Assembly (NCBI GenBank): GCA_016209155.1
Contig: JACQWU010000193.1
Location: 1-13,699, forward strand
Direction of reading: 5' to 3'
Length of the DNA: 13,699 nucleotides
Origin: Candidatus Desantisiibacteriota bacterium
GTDB lineage: Bacteria > JACRDZ01
Shown here in pieces: positions 1 through 6,983 of the stretch. Each line of letters starts with the position of its first letter. The first letter of the stretch is position 1. Made by a program: the position numbers and the translations under genes. A model generated the notes under the pieces. That model did not search any database, had not been told where the DNA came from, and worked only from the letters and a program-made list of their open reading frames with translations.

Positions 1-2
1 TA

Positions 3-1565
3 TTAGATAATTCCTATTTTTTTTCCGGCTTTTTCAAGCGCATTTAAAGATATTTCTAAATCTGCTAAAGTATGAGTAGCCATTATACTAATCCTTAATC
101 GCGATTCATTTCTTTTTACTGCTGGATATACCACAGAACTAACAAATACACCTTTTTCCCCTAACATTTCTGTCATTTTAAACGTTTTTTTATTTTCACC
201 AACGATGATTGGAATTATAGCTGATTCTGTATTCCTGATATTAAAACCCAATTTTTTCATGCCATCTTTCATAAATGCAATATTAGCCCATAACTGTTTC
301 CTTATCTCAGGCTCGTTTTCAATAACATCAATAGCAGTAATAATACCAGCAGAAACACTTGGCGGCAAACTTGTGGTAAAAAGAAAAGATCTGCTTCCTG
401 TATTCTTTAAATATTGTATGATTTTTTTATTCCCCGCGATAAATCCACCAATGCTTCCAAGTGCCTTACTTAGAGTACCACCGATTATATCAATCTTTCC
501 CATAAGATTAAAATATTCCGATGTACCTTTCCCTTTTTCTCCAATTACTCCTGTTGCATGAGCATCATCAATCATTACCGCAGAATTATATTCTTGCGCT
601 AAAATATAAATTTTATCTAATTCAGCAATATCTCCATCCATACTAAAAACACCATCGGTTATTATTAATTTATTTTTTTCTTCACCATATTTTTTAAGCT
701 TTTTCTCAAGATCAATCATATCGTTATGATTAAAGATTAAAAGTTCGGCACCTGATAAATTACAACCATCTATAATACTTGCATGAGCTTTTTCATCAAT
801 AATAACCACATCTTCTTTTCCCAGAAGTCCGGAAATTGTTCCTATATTAGTAGTATACCCCGTGCTATAAACAACACAATCTTCTCCTCCTTTAAATTTA
901 GCTAATTTATATTCCAATTGATTATGTAAATCTAATGTTCCTGAAAGAATTCGTACCCCACCCGATCCGGTTCCATATTTTTCAATTGCTTTAATTGCAG
1001 CCTCTTTCACTTTAGGATGAGTGGTTAATCCTAAATAATTGTTTGACCCAAGATTAATCATCTCTTTTTTATTTATTATTATTCTATCTGCGGAAGCAGT
1101 TGATAATTCTCTAAAGAAACAAATTTTTTCCTGTGAAAGAAATTCGTGAACTATTTTCGAATTAATACATTTTCTAAACACTCCTTTTACTAATCTTCTT
1201 TCGATCTTTCTTTTATCCTCCGGCGTACCTAAATTATTTTTTCGCCTTTCAAACTTATCTCTTCTTTCATCTATTTTTTTATTAGAACTAATATTATTAA
1301 GATACTCATTAAACATATCAGCATCATACTCTTCATTCCACTTTATAAAAATAATACCATAACAAAATTCTTTTATTGATTTTTCCAGTATCCAAATAAT
1401 TCTTCCCTTTCCTTGAACATATTTTTTATCCGGTAGGGTGATTAGATAATCTATTTTTCGGGATATAGGGATAGACTTATCTGATATAACTTTAAATCCC
1501 TGTTCGCTAATATTATAAATTTTACCTTTTATATCTTCATTATCAATTTTTATTTCAACAAACAA
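3..1565 (-). CDS. PilZ domain-linked alpha-oxoamine synthase (AONS/KBL/SPT family, PLP-dependent)
   Basis: Residues ~130-520 form a fold-type I PLP enzyme that condenses an amino acid with an acyl-CoA, releasing CO2 and CoA. Visible motifs are GSNNYLGL (173-180), YGTGSGGVRILSGT (197-210), DDAH (D333, H336) and GTLSKALG with the Schiff-base lysine K367. Which member it is (8-amino-7-oxononanoate synthase, 2-amino-3-ketobutyrate ligase or serine palmitoyltransferase) cannot be read from sequence; no biotin or sphingolipid genes are nearby. Residues 1-95 are a PilZ domain (NISEQG, 18-23), followed by an Arg-rich linker (DERRDKFERR). The first usable start is TTG at 1563-1565 with only a weak purine-rich stretch upstream, and it cuts the PilZ fold: the arginine motif LQRRVHHRRI is encoded in frame just upstream. 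The frame stays open to a TAA at 1692-1694. The true N-terminus is therefore uncertain. The C-terminus is complete. Confidence 0.82.
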   Translation of the reverse strand: MFVEIKIDNEDIKGKIYNISEQGFKVISDKSIPISRKIDYLITLPDKKYVQGKGRIIWILEKSIKEFCYGIIFIKWNEEYDADMFNEYLNNISSNKKIDERRDKFERRKNNLGTPEDKRKIERRLVKGVFRKCINSKIVHEFLSQEKICFFRELSTASADRIIINKKEMINLGSNNYLGLTTHPKVKEAAIKAIEKYGTGSGGVRILSGTLDLHNQLEYKLAKFKGGEDCVVYSTGYTTNIGTISGLLGKEDVVIIDEKAHASIIDGCNLSGAELLIFNHNDMIDLEKKLKKYGEEKNKLIITDGVFSMDGDIAELDKIYILAQEYNSAVMIDDAHATGVIGEKGKGTSEYFNLMGKIDIIGGTLSKALGSIGGFIAGNKKIIQYLKNTGSRSFLFTTSLPPSVSAGIITAIDVIENEPEIRKQLWANIAFMKDGMKKLGFNIRNTESAIIPIIVGENKKTFKMTEMLGEKGVFVSSVVYPAVKRNESRLRISIMATHTLADLEISLNALEKAGKKIGII

Positions 1566-1700
1566 GTCATTAATAATTCTTCTATGATGAACTCTTCTTT
1601 GTAAAAAATTTAATTTGATACTTTTGTTTTTTTTATTAAATTGATTCCCTATTTCATTTAAAGCTTTATGGGCTTGTGCAAGATTGGGAATTTAGACCAT
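1566..1700 (-). pseudogene. in-frame upstream coding remnant holding the PilZ RxxxR motif
   Basis: Reading leftward from 1700, the frame of the oxoamine synthase gives ATG GTC TAA and then 42 sense codons running into the TTG at 1565. The 42 codons include LQRRVHHRRI, the arginine signature that in PilZ proteins binds the c-di-GMP phosphates together with the downstream NxSxxG. No ATG, GTG or TTG occurs between the TAA and 1565, and no Shine-Dalgarno is seen before the ATG at 1700. Either a nonsense change (or sequencing error) broke the original start, or translation begins at a non-canonical ATT/ATC/ATA codon. The homology reading is clear; the mechanism is not. Confidence 0.55.
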
Positions 1701-1711
1701 TTATTTATAAT
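1684..1711 (+). promoter_or_regulatory. candidate promoter of the DUF5661 gene
   Basis: A perfect -10 box TATAAT (1706-1711) follows a weak -35 TTGGGA (1684-1689) with a 16-bp spacer. Transcription would start near 1718, leaving a leader of about 55 nt that contains the palindrome at 1731-1751 and the ribosome binding site AAGGAG. Confidence 0.4.
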
Positions 1712-1730
1712 GGAATTAATATATTACCTT

Positions 1731-1751
1731 TAATCTCACAATGTGATATTA
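1731..1751. promoter_or_regulatory. 21-nt palindrome, candidate operator
   Basis: The arms TAATcTCACA and TGTGAtATTA are reverse complements except at one position and flank a single central A. It sits between two genes that point away from each other, about 13 nt downstream of the predicted DUF5661 start of transcription and 22 nt before its ATG. It is a plausible repressor site or RNA hairpin. The regulator is unknown. Confidence 0.45.
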
Positions 1752-1772
1752 TATTAAAAAAAGGAGATTAAA

Positions 1773-2219
1773 ATGAATATTCCGGAATATATTACCATTG
1801 TAGAAACGAAAAGAGTCTGCAAAGAGCTTAAGATCAGTGATTGGACGAAATTAAAAGATCCGGTTAAAGTTTCACCTAAAGAAGCAAGTATAATACTCAA
1901 AGAAGTAAATAAGGAAAAGATGGAAGTATCACTCGATCAATTCTGCGCGGGTCTTGAAGTGGAGCTTGAGCATGGGACAAGATTTAAGGATGTAAATGTA
2001 ACTAATAATCATCCAATTTTGACAGGTAAAATAGTGCTTGCTCATATGAAAGAATCACTTGATTATTACAAATATCTCGAGGTTGCGGAGCTGGAAGGTG
2101 ATCTGAATAAAGCTGTTAAAAATAAAGATCTAAAAAAGATAACAGATAAATATAAAAAACTTATTAAAGCCAAACTCATTCTTAATAATGCTGAGATGAG
2201 TAACTATTCAGGTGAATAG
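1773..2219 (+). CDS. DUF5661 family protein
   Basis: A 148-residue soluble protein. The central stretch, residues ~56-105, carries the family pattern: GLEVELEHG, then NVTNNHPILTGKIVLAHM and DYYKYLE. This resembles the short DUF5661 proteins found in bacteria and phages, whose function is not known. The N-terminal ~55 residues and the lysine-rich C-terminal helix (DLNKAVKNKDLKKITDKYKK) are extra to the conserved core. The start is well supported: AAGGAG lies 7 nt before the ATG. The stop codon TAG is the first base triplet of a dispersed hairpin repeat, so the transcript probably ends or is protected there. It stands alone between leftward genes. Confidence 0.72.
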   Translation: MNIPEYITIVETKRVCKELKISDWTKLKDPVKVSPKEASIILKEVNKEKMEVSLDQFCAGLEVELEHGTRFKDVNVTNNHPILTGKIVLAHMKESLDYYKYLEVAELEGDLNKAVKNKDLKKITDKYKKLIKAKLILNNAEMSNYSGE

Positions 2220-2315
2220 ACTGAAGGCTAAAGGCTTTTAGGAAATCATGTGTAATACTACAGAATTTTGTGCATTATGTTGTGGCTAATATCCTTCAGT
2301 CTTCAGCCTAAATAC
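2217..2315. repeat. dispersed hairpin repeat, copy 1
   Basis: Left arm 2217-2241 (TAGACTGAAGGCTAAAGG, then CTTTTAG) pairs imperfectly with right arm 2285-2315 (GCTAATATCCTTCAG, then TCTTCAGCCTAAATAC) around a 43-nt loop. The second copy at 10813-10885 matches it at 23 of 25 left-arm and 30 of 31 right-arm positions. One arm difference (T2300) changes a G-C pair to G-T, so pairing is kept. Here it lies between convergent genes and overlaps the DUF5661 stop codon, so it could act as a bidirectional terminator-like or mRNA-end structure. Confidence 0.8.
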
Positions 2316-2324
2316 TTGCATTAA

Positions 2325-2747
2325 TTAAAACACTCCTGAGGATCCGAATCCTTCACCTCGTCCGGTTTCATTGAGTTCAGTGGATTTAATAAAATTCGCT
2401 TGCTCAACCTTTTGGATTAAAAGCTGGGCAATCCTCATACCGGTTTCAACTTTAAAAAGCTCTTTGCCGTGGTTATGCAATAGTATACAGACATTATCTC
2501 TATACTCGCTGTCTATTACTCCCGCCAGTGTATCTAATCCATGCTTTGCGGCAAGTCCGGAACGCGGCCATACGAGGCCCACATAACCGCCTGGAATTTC
2601 AAGTGCGATATCTGTTTTTACAGCTACATATTCTCCCGGCGGAATATCTTTATTTTCAGCGCTATAAAGATCCGCGCCTGCATCGTACATATTTTTTCTT
2701 ACCGGCAATTTACCTTTTTCAGAAAGTAATTTTACTTTAACTATCAT
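2325..2747 (-). CDS. dut: deoxyuridine 5'-triphosphate nucleotidohydrolase (dUTPase)
   Basis: A trimeric-type dUTPase of normal length (140 aa) that hydrolyses dUTP to dUMP and pyrophosphate, keeping uracil out of DNA and supplying dUMP for thymidylate synthesis. All five family motifs are present in order: DAGADLYSA (22-30), PRSGLAAKHG (61-70), GVIDSEYRDN with the catalytic D79 and uracil-stacking Y82, GMRIAQLLI (103-111) and GRGEGFGSSG (129-138). The start is ATG 2747-2745 with GGAGAG 8 nt upstream. The ATG overlaps the stop of the preceding FnIII/VCBS gene as ATGA, so translation is probably coupled, although dut has its own binding site. Its 3' end faces the hairpin repeat. Confidence 0.96.
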   Translation of the reverse strand: MIVKVKLLSEKGKLPVRKNMYDAGADLYSAENKDIPPGEYVAVKTDIALEIPGGYVGLVWPRSGLAAKHGLDTLAGVIDSEYRDNVCILLHNHGKELFKVETGMRIAQLLIQKVEQANFIKSTELNETGRGEGFGSSGVF

Positions 2748-4948
2748 TGATATATCTCTCCAGTAAATTGGTAATATTTCTCAATAATATATTTCCCCGC
2801 AGAATTATTAAATAAATACCTGTCTCTTATAATTTTTAACTTTTGCAAAAAATAAATTGAGCGGCAGGTTAAACTATTTGATATTATACATGGCCCGGTA
2901 CCGCTGGAATGCACTCCGGAGGAAGTATTGGAAAATTGCTTACCTTTAAAAAACAAGACCTCACCCTCAGCATTTCCGACAATTAAATCCATTACATTAT
3001 CATTATCCCAATCAATCCAGAATGGATGCGCATTATTACCGATATCAATATTCCCTCCGTCGGAAATTGCGAAAATTTGATAAGAAAAAACATTATTACC
3101 ATTATTTTTACCATAATATATCATGCCGTTTACTTCACCTAAAATAATATCATTTGTTTCTATATCATCCCATCTGCTGAAAATAAAAAATCCATTTACA
3201 CTTAATTTTTCTCCGTTTACATATAAAGAAAAATTACCCTCCCTCTCTAATATAGGTTTATAATCTGTACCTTTGTTAATATATATAGTTAACTTACCAT
3301 CTCTTCCGCCTATGACAAGATCCTTTTTGTTATCGAATTTATTATTGTATTTCCAATCAACAACAAAAGGGACAGCATCATTTCCGACATCAATTTCTAC
3401 CCCGCTGATATCTTTTAAAATTTCAGGGATACTCCATTCCGGGGATATGTCTGTCCCTGTATTTTTAAAAAGATATACTTTGCCGTCACTTGAACCAACA
3501 AGCAGATCTTTTTTTTCGTCATCATCCCAATCAACAACAAATGGCGAAGCATTTCCGGTTACATGGAGGTTATCACCGGAAACTTTTAAAAATTCCTCTG
3601 AATTATTTAAATTTGGAGATTTATATAGTTTTACAAAACCGTTCGCATCTCCCACTAATAAATCCTTATTCCCGTCATTATCCCAGTCAACAACGAATGG
3701 CATAGCATATAAACTCTTTGTGTCAATAAGCATGGCCTCTTTATTAAATATTATATTTTCAGCAGGGATTGCTTTTTTAATATTGATATTCGAGATTTGC
3801 ATATTAATATCAGATATGTTGTAGTAATTAGAATTTTTGGACGATATTAAAGTAAGAAAATTTTTTTTAGGATAAAGATAAATATCAAATGTTTCTTTAT
3901 TTTTAACTATTCCGATATATTGTCCTTTGTATGCATAATTTCCATTTTTATAGATCTTAACTTCTTCGAAAATAGGTGAATTAAAAACAATTTTGTTAAA
4001 TCCCCATGATTTTCCGGAAATATCCTTATATTCATTATTCATCTCATCTATCGCAGTAACCGCAAAATAATAAATATTGTTTTCATTTAAATTATCAAAT
4101 ATATAAATTTTAGTGCCTGCTTTAGTACTGTCAAAAAGCAAATTAGAAGATATAAAATCAAAAGGTTCCATTGATTTATAAATCCTGTAAAGAATAACAT
4201 CTTTTTCTTTTGATTCATTATATACATCCCAATCCAATTTAACACTCCCCGGTGTTGTTCCCGGACCTATATAGAAATCTACAGGAGACGGAGGATTAAT
4301 ATCAAGAGTGGGAATAGCTATTTTCGTTTCCACTTCTTTATTTTCATTTCCTGCTTCATCCACTGCAGTAACTGCAAAATAATAAGCTGAGCCATTATCA
4401 AGTCCGCTTGCCGTAAAAGTTGAATCATTCTTTATCTGTGTAAGCAATATGGCATCAGATATATTCTGATAGGATAGTAATTTTTTATAATATAAATTGT
4501 AATGTTCTATATCATCCGCAGAACTTCCTCCTTTCCAGCTTAAATTTACTTTACCGCTTGAATTATCATCTTCAGCGCTTAAGGTAGTAATTTTGAAAGG
4601 AGCTGTTGTATCGGACATAACAATAGAAACCGGTGTAATTATCGAAAAATTTTCCATTTCATCATAACTGAATACTCCATAATATGCTTCAGTTCCATTA
4701 GACAAAGAATCTTTATAGAATGAAGTAGAATCAAATCCCATAAATAATTTATCTCCGTCATCAGGAGAAGACGGCTGTCCGGATAAATTGCGGACTATTT
4801 TTATTCCCTTAAAATCATTATCGTTTGGATTATGCCATGACAGAGTCACATGGGAATCTCCATCTGAAACTATTTTTAAATCTGTAACAGGTCCGGGAGG
4901 AGTATTATCACCTACATAACGTGCACTATAACTATAACCGTACTGCAT
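2744..4948 (-). CDS. FnIII and VCBS/FG-GAP repeat protein with CFI-box C-terminus; C-terminal part of the interrupted metalloprotease
   Basis: Three fibronectin type III domains (about 16-110, 115-212, 218-312; each starts with a TPP/TAP/NPP-like turn and has YYFAVTAxDE) are followed by a linker and five VCBS/FG-GAP-like blades (near 417, 468, 527, 587 and 641) of the pattern PFVVDWDxDxxKDLLVG. The tail (about 686-730, CIIS then KIIRDRYLFNNSAGK) resembles a degenerate CFI-box, a C-terminal module of secreted proteins. There is no signal peptide. ATG 4948 has no Shine-Dalgarno, and the same frame is open upstream to the TAA at 5093-5095, encoding YGNETSEEIPILNN and IILIPAV, the normal continuation of MXAN_6640-type proteases. 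It is therefore probably not an independent gene but the distal part of the upstream one. It overlaps dut by 4 nt. Confidence 0.75.
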   Translation of the reverse strand: MQYGYSYSARYVGDNTPPGPVTDLKIVSDGDSHVTLSWHNPNDNDFKGIKIVRNLSGQPSSPDDGDKLFMGFDSTSFYKDSLSNGTEAYYGVFSYDEMENFSIITPVSIVMSDTTAPFKITTLSAEDDNSSGKVNLSWKGGSSADDIEHYNLYYKKLLSYQNISDAILLTQIKNDSTFTASGLDNGSAYYFAVTAVDEAGNENKEVETKIAIPTLDINPPSPVDFYIGPGTTPGSVKLDWDVYNESKEKDVILYRIYKSMEPFDFISSNLLFDSTKAGTKIYIFDNLNENNIYYFAVTAIDEMNNEYKDISGKSWGFNKIVFNSPIFEEVKIYKNGNYAYKGQYIGIVKNKETFDIYLYPKKNFLTLISSKNSNYYNISDINMQISNINIKKAIPAENIIFNKEAMLIDTKSLYAMPFVVDWDNDGNKDLLVGDANGFVKLYKSPNLNNSEEFLKVSGDNLHVTGNASPFVVDWDDDEKKDLLVGSSDGKVYLFKNTGTDISPEWSIPEILKDISGVEIDVGNDAVPFVVDWKYNNKFDNKKDLVIGGRDGKLTIYINKGTDYKPILEREGNFSLYVNGEKLSVNGFFIFSRWDDIETNDIILGEVNGMIYYGKNNGNNVFSYQIFAISDGGNIDIGNNAHPFWIDWDNDNVMDLIVGNAEGEVLFFKGKQFSNTSSGVHSSGTGPCIISNSLTCRSIYFLQKLKIIRDRYLFNNSAGKYIIEKYYQFTGEIYQ

Positions 4949-5077
4949 GTAAGTGGTATCTGACGTGCATACAGCCGGAATTAAAATTATTTTTTTATAT
5001 TCGCTCCCAAAGTTTTTGACAATTGCTTCACCTCTATTATTTAATATAGGAATCTCCTCGCTTGTTTCATTTCCATA

Positions 5078-5094
5078 TTTTTTTTTTTTTTTTT
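5078..5094 (-). repeat. A17 homopolymer at the break in the metalloprotease gene
   Basis: The plus strand has 17 consecutive T (A17 in the coding strand). The stop codon TAA of the upstream half consists of the T before the tract plus its first two A. The tract continues as lysine codons and then the in-frame second half. Such runs are prone to replication, transcription and sequencing slippage, so the exact length is doubtful. Confidence 0.85.
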
Positions 5095-6475
5095 AATTAA
5101 CTCTCCATACATTCTCACTGCTGTTCGTGCCATCACTCTGAAAAACAATTTCTAAATTGGAATCAAGATTTTCACTGTTAAATATTATATAATTTGCGCC
5201 CCAATTATATGGTTTTTTTAAATAGGGCGGAAAACTGTTATTTATAGGATAAGCATAATAATCATATATAGCTGCAATTTCAGGATAATATGCTCCATCA
5301 TAATAATATTTACCCTGATGCAGAAATTTATTATGGTTTATACCTGTAAAATAATTATAAATTGTAAAAAAAGGGAAAACATCTCTCATGTCAGCCGCAT
5401 ATCTTGCCCTTAATGCCCGCTTAATTGCTTCTGTTGCCTGAATTTTATTTGTATCTTTCATTGCGCATTCTTCCCATATATATTTTATCACGTTAACATC
5501 TTTAAAATAATCAGTTAAGAATATAGGAAAAATACCTGCGGCATAATGATGATTTGGACCAGGATTAACTATTGATCTATTGCGATCTAAAGCTATCCAC
5601 GGATAATTAAAAAAATCTTTTAAAAAAACAAGATACCCGTTTATATCGGGATAGGTTTCTTCTTCCATCCATACGGAAGATGCCTCACACCACCATATTT
5701 CCTCAAGCCAGTCATATGAGTTCTGAATAGCATGAAAAAATTCATGAGCGGCTGTAATGCGTAATGCATCAAGAGGATCGGAAAAACCATAAACATTAAA
5801 AGGAAAATCATTATCAATAACAATAAAACTCGGATAGGTTGTTTTTTTACTATCATTAATATTACCCTCCGGTTGTGTATATCCAAACCATTTTCTAATA
5901 TCGAGATTTAGTAAATAAATATCATATTTATTATTTCCGCCTAACCCTGCATCTGATTCCGGCTTTTTATATCCTAATTCATCTATTTCATGAACCCATA
6001 CAGATTCAAATATCGACGCGCATTTTTCCACGTAATCCGGAACATTATTACTATTATTATCGGTAAGCGGGACCAGATTATTTCTTGAGCTTTTTGTTTT
6101 GGTATAATGAACTCTAAAATTCCCGTTAATAATCTCATAATCAAGAACTGTTTCTGATTTATCAAATTGAAAATCATCAGACTCCTCGCTAAATTCTGTA
6201 GGGCGTCTGAAAAACTTTCTTATGGTTTTTGACCGCGCAGCCTTAGATAATTTATTAAAATTTAAGTACAATTCTTTAAAATCCGAAGTACCGCATTTTG
6301 CATGAGAGGAAAAATTATTCGATTTTTTTTCTTTAACTTTAGAATATGAAACCGGAATAAGTCCGGGCGAAATACTGTATATTTCAGACAAATCAATATC
6401 TTCTCCAAAAACATTACCGGCACAAAAACAGCAAAATAAAAAAATAGCTATTAAATACATATTTCTTGCTTTCAC
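5093..6475 (-). CDS. secreted MXAN_6640-like putative zinc metalloprotease, N-terminal part of an interrupted gene
   Basis: Starts at GTG 6475-6473 with AAAGGA upstream. Residues 1-24 form a signal peptide (MKARNMYLIAIFLFCCFCAG, then NVFG), probably cut by signal peptidase I; no good lipobox. The catalytic region has the zinc motif HEFFH (244-248), followed by WWCEASSVWMEE, in which E264 is the likely third ligand, a gluzincin layout. TDNNSNNVPDYVEK (138-151) and DAGLGGNNKYDIYLL are further hallmarks of this family. The frame ends WRVN-TAA at the start of an A17 tract and then continues open in the same frame into the FnIII/VCBS part. The natural protein would be about 1240 residues, exported and probably cell-surface or extracellular. 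Lies 21 nt downstream of the zinc-ribbon gene, so likely one operon. Substrate unknown. Confidence 0.82.
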   Translation of the reverse strand: MKARNMYLIAIFLFCCFCAGNVFGEDIDLSEIYSISPGLIPVSYSKVKEKKSNNFSSHAKCGTSDFKELYLNFNKLSKAARSKTIRKFFRRPTEFSEESDDFQFDKSETVLDYEIINGNFRVHYTKTKSSRNNLVPLTDNNSNNVPDYVEKCASIFESVWVHEIDELGYKKPESDAGLGGNNKYDIYLLNLDIRKWFGYTQPEGNINDSKKTTYPSFIVIDNDFPFNVYGFSDPLDALRITAAHEFFHAIQNSYDWLEEIWWCEASSVWMEEETYPDINGYLVFLKDFFNYPWIALDRNRSIVNPGPNHHYAAGIFPIFLTDYFKDVNVIKYIWEECAMKDTNKIQATEAIKRALRARYAADMRDVFPFFTIYNYFTGINHNKFLHQGKYYYDGAYYPEIAAIYDYYAYPINNSFPPYLKKPYNWGANYIIFNSENLDSNLEIVFQSDGTNSSENVWRVN

Positions 6476-6496
6476 ACTAAATCCTTTATTTTCAGA

Positions 6497-6925
6497 TTAA
6501 TCCCAGAGTATTAAACTATCCTCATCTATTTTCAAAGCTTTATTCTGGCATCTGGGACATGTCTTATACTTTTTGGGAGTAATTAAATCCACTTTATTTT
6601 TACATGTATGACATATAAAACCATTTTCCTCCTGATCCTCTCCCTCCTTGACCAAACGGTTCAAAATCTCAATATTTTTTTCCACACTTTCGGTTAATTC
6701 AATAAAATAACGAAAAGCTTTCTTCCCTTTTTCTGTTACCGCATCTCTATATTTAATTGCTTTTTTTAAATCGATTACATTAACTGTGGATATCTTTCTG
6801 CATTTATAACATACATACGGCGTACTTTTTTGTATCCCCCAGACAGGCAATACACCACTGCCTATATCCAGCATCTTACTTCTATAACCGCAATTATTAC
6901 ATTCCATACAGAAAGCTTCACCCAT
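6497..6925 (-). CDS. double zinc-ribbon protein of unknown function
   Basis: A 142-residue cytosolic protein with two zinc-ribbon-like cysteine sets. The first uses CxxC at 9-12 (C6 is also available) and C39-C42; the second uses C105-C108 and C123-C126. A charged, helical middle (about 52-95) joins them. The start chosen is ATG 6925-6923, because a strong AGGAGGT (6937-6931) ends 5 nt before it; an upstream in-frame GTG at 6949 would place this binding site inside the gene. The operator-like palindrome at 6945-6966 precedes it. It is first in a likely operon with the metalloprotease and dut. The arrangement suggests metal-dependent binding to nucleic acid or protein, but I do not recognise a named family. 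Confidence 0.75.
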   Translation of the reverse strand: MGEAFCMECNNCGYRSKMLDIGSGVLPVWGIQKSTPYVCYKCRKISTVNVIDLKKAIKYRDAVTEKGKKAFRYFIELTESVEKNIEILNRLVKEGEDQEENGFICHTCKNKVDLITPKKYKTCPRCQNKALKIDEDSLILWD

Positions 6926-6944
6926 ATGAGACCTCCTATTTGTA

Positions 6945-6966
6945 TTCACATCAAATTTGATATGAA
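6945..6966. promoter_or_regulatory. 22-nt palindrome, candidate operator of the zinc-ribbon/protease/dut operon
   Basis: Arms TTCAcATCAAA and TTTGATaTGAA are reverse complements except for one position; the inner 12 nt ATCAAATTTGAT are perfectly symmetric. It lies 19 nt upstream of the chosen ATG at 6925. Two perfect -10 boxes on the minus strand, TATAAT at 6979-6974 and at 6988-6983, stand just upstream, so the palindrome would cover about +1 to +22 of the first. No good -35 box is seen. Confidence 0.45.
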
Positions 6967-6983
6967 ATTTCCTATTATATAAA

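Noticed and set aside
1736-1746. TCACA-A-TGTGA read as a CRP site
   Set aside because: CRP sites have TGTGA-N6-TCACA; here the half-sites are in the opposite order with a 1-nt centre.
3514-3720. DNA direct repeats (TCATnATCCCAnTCAACAAC)
   Set aside because: They are the codons of the PFVVDWDxD motif in successive VCBS blades, not a separate repeat element.
3273-3824. 183-codon plus-strand reading frame
   Set aside because: It is antisense to the VCBS repeats, has no ribosome binding site, and its length follows from the composition of the repeats on the other strand.
6404-6475. lipoprotein signal (LFCC or CFCAG) in the metalloprotease leader
   Set aside because: No residue set matches a standard lipobox, and a signal peptidase I site after VFG fits better.
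6926-6949. upstream GTG start for the zinc-ribbon protein (MNTNRRSH extension)
   Set aside because: The extension encodes the AGGAGGT ribosome binding site itself, which is ideally placed for ATG 6925.
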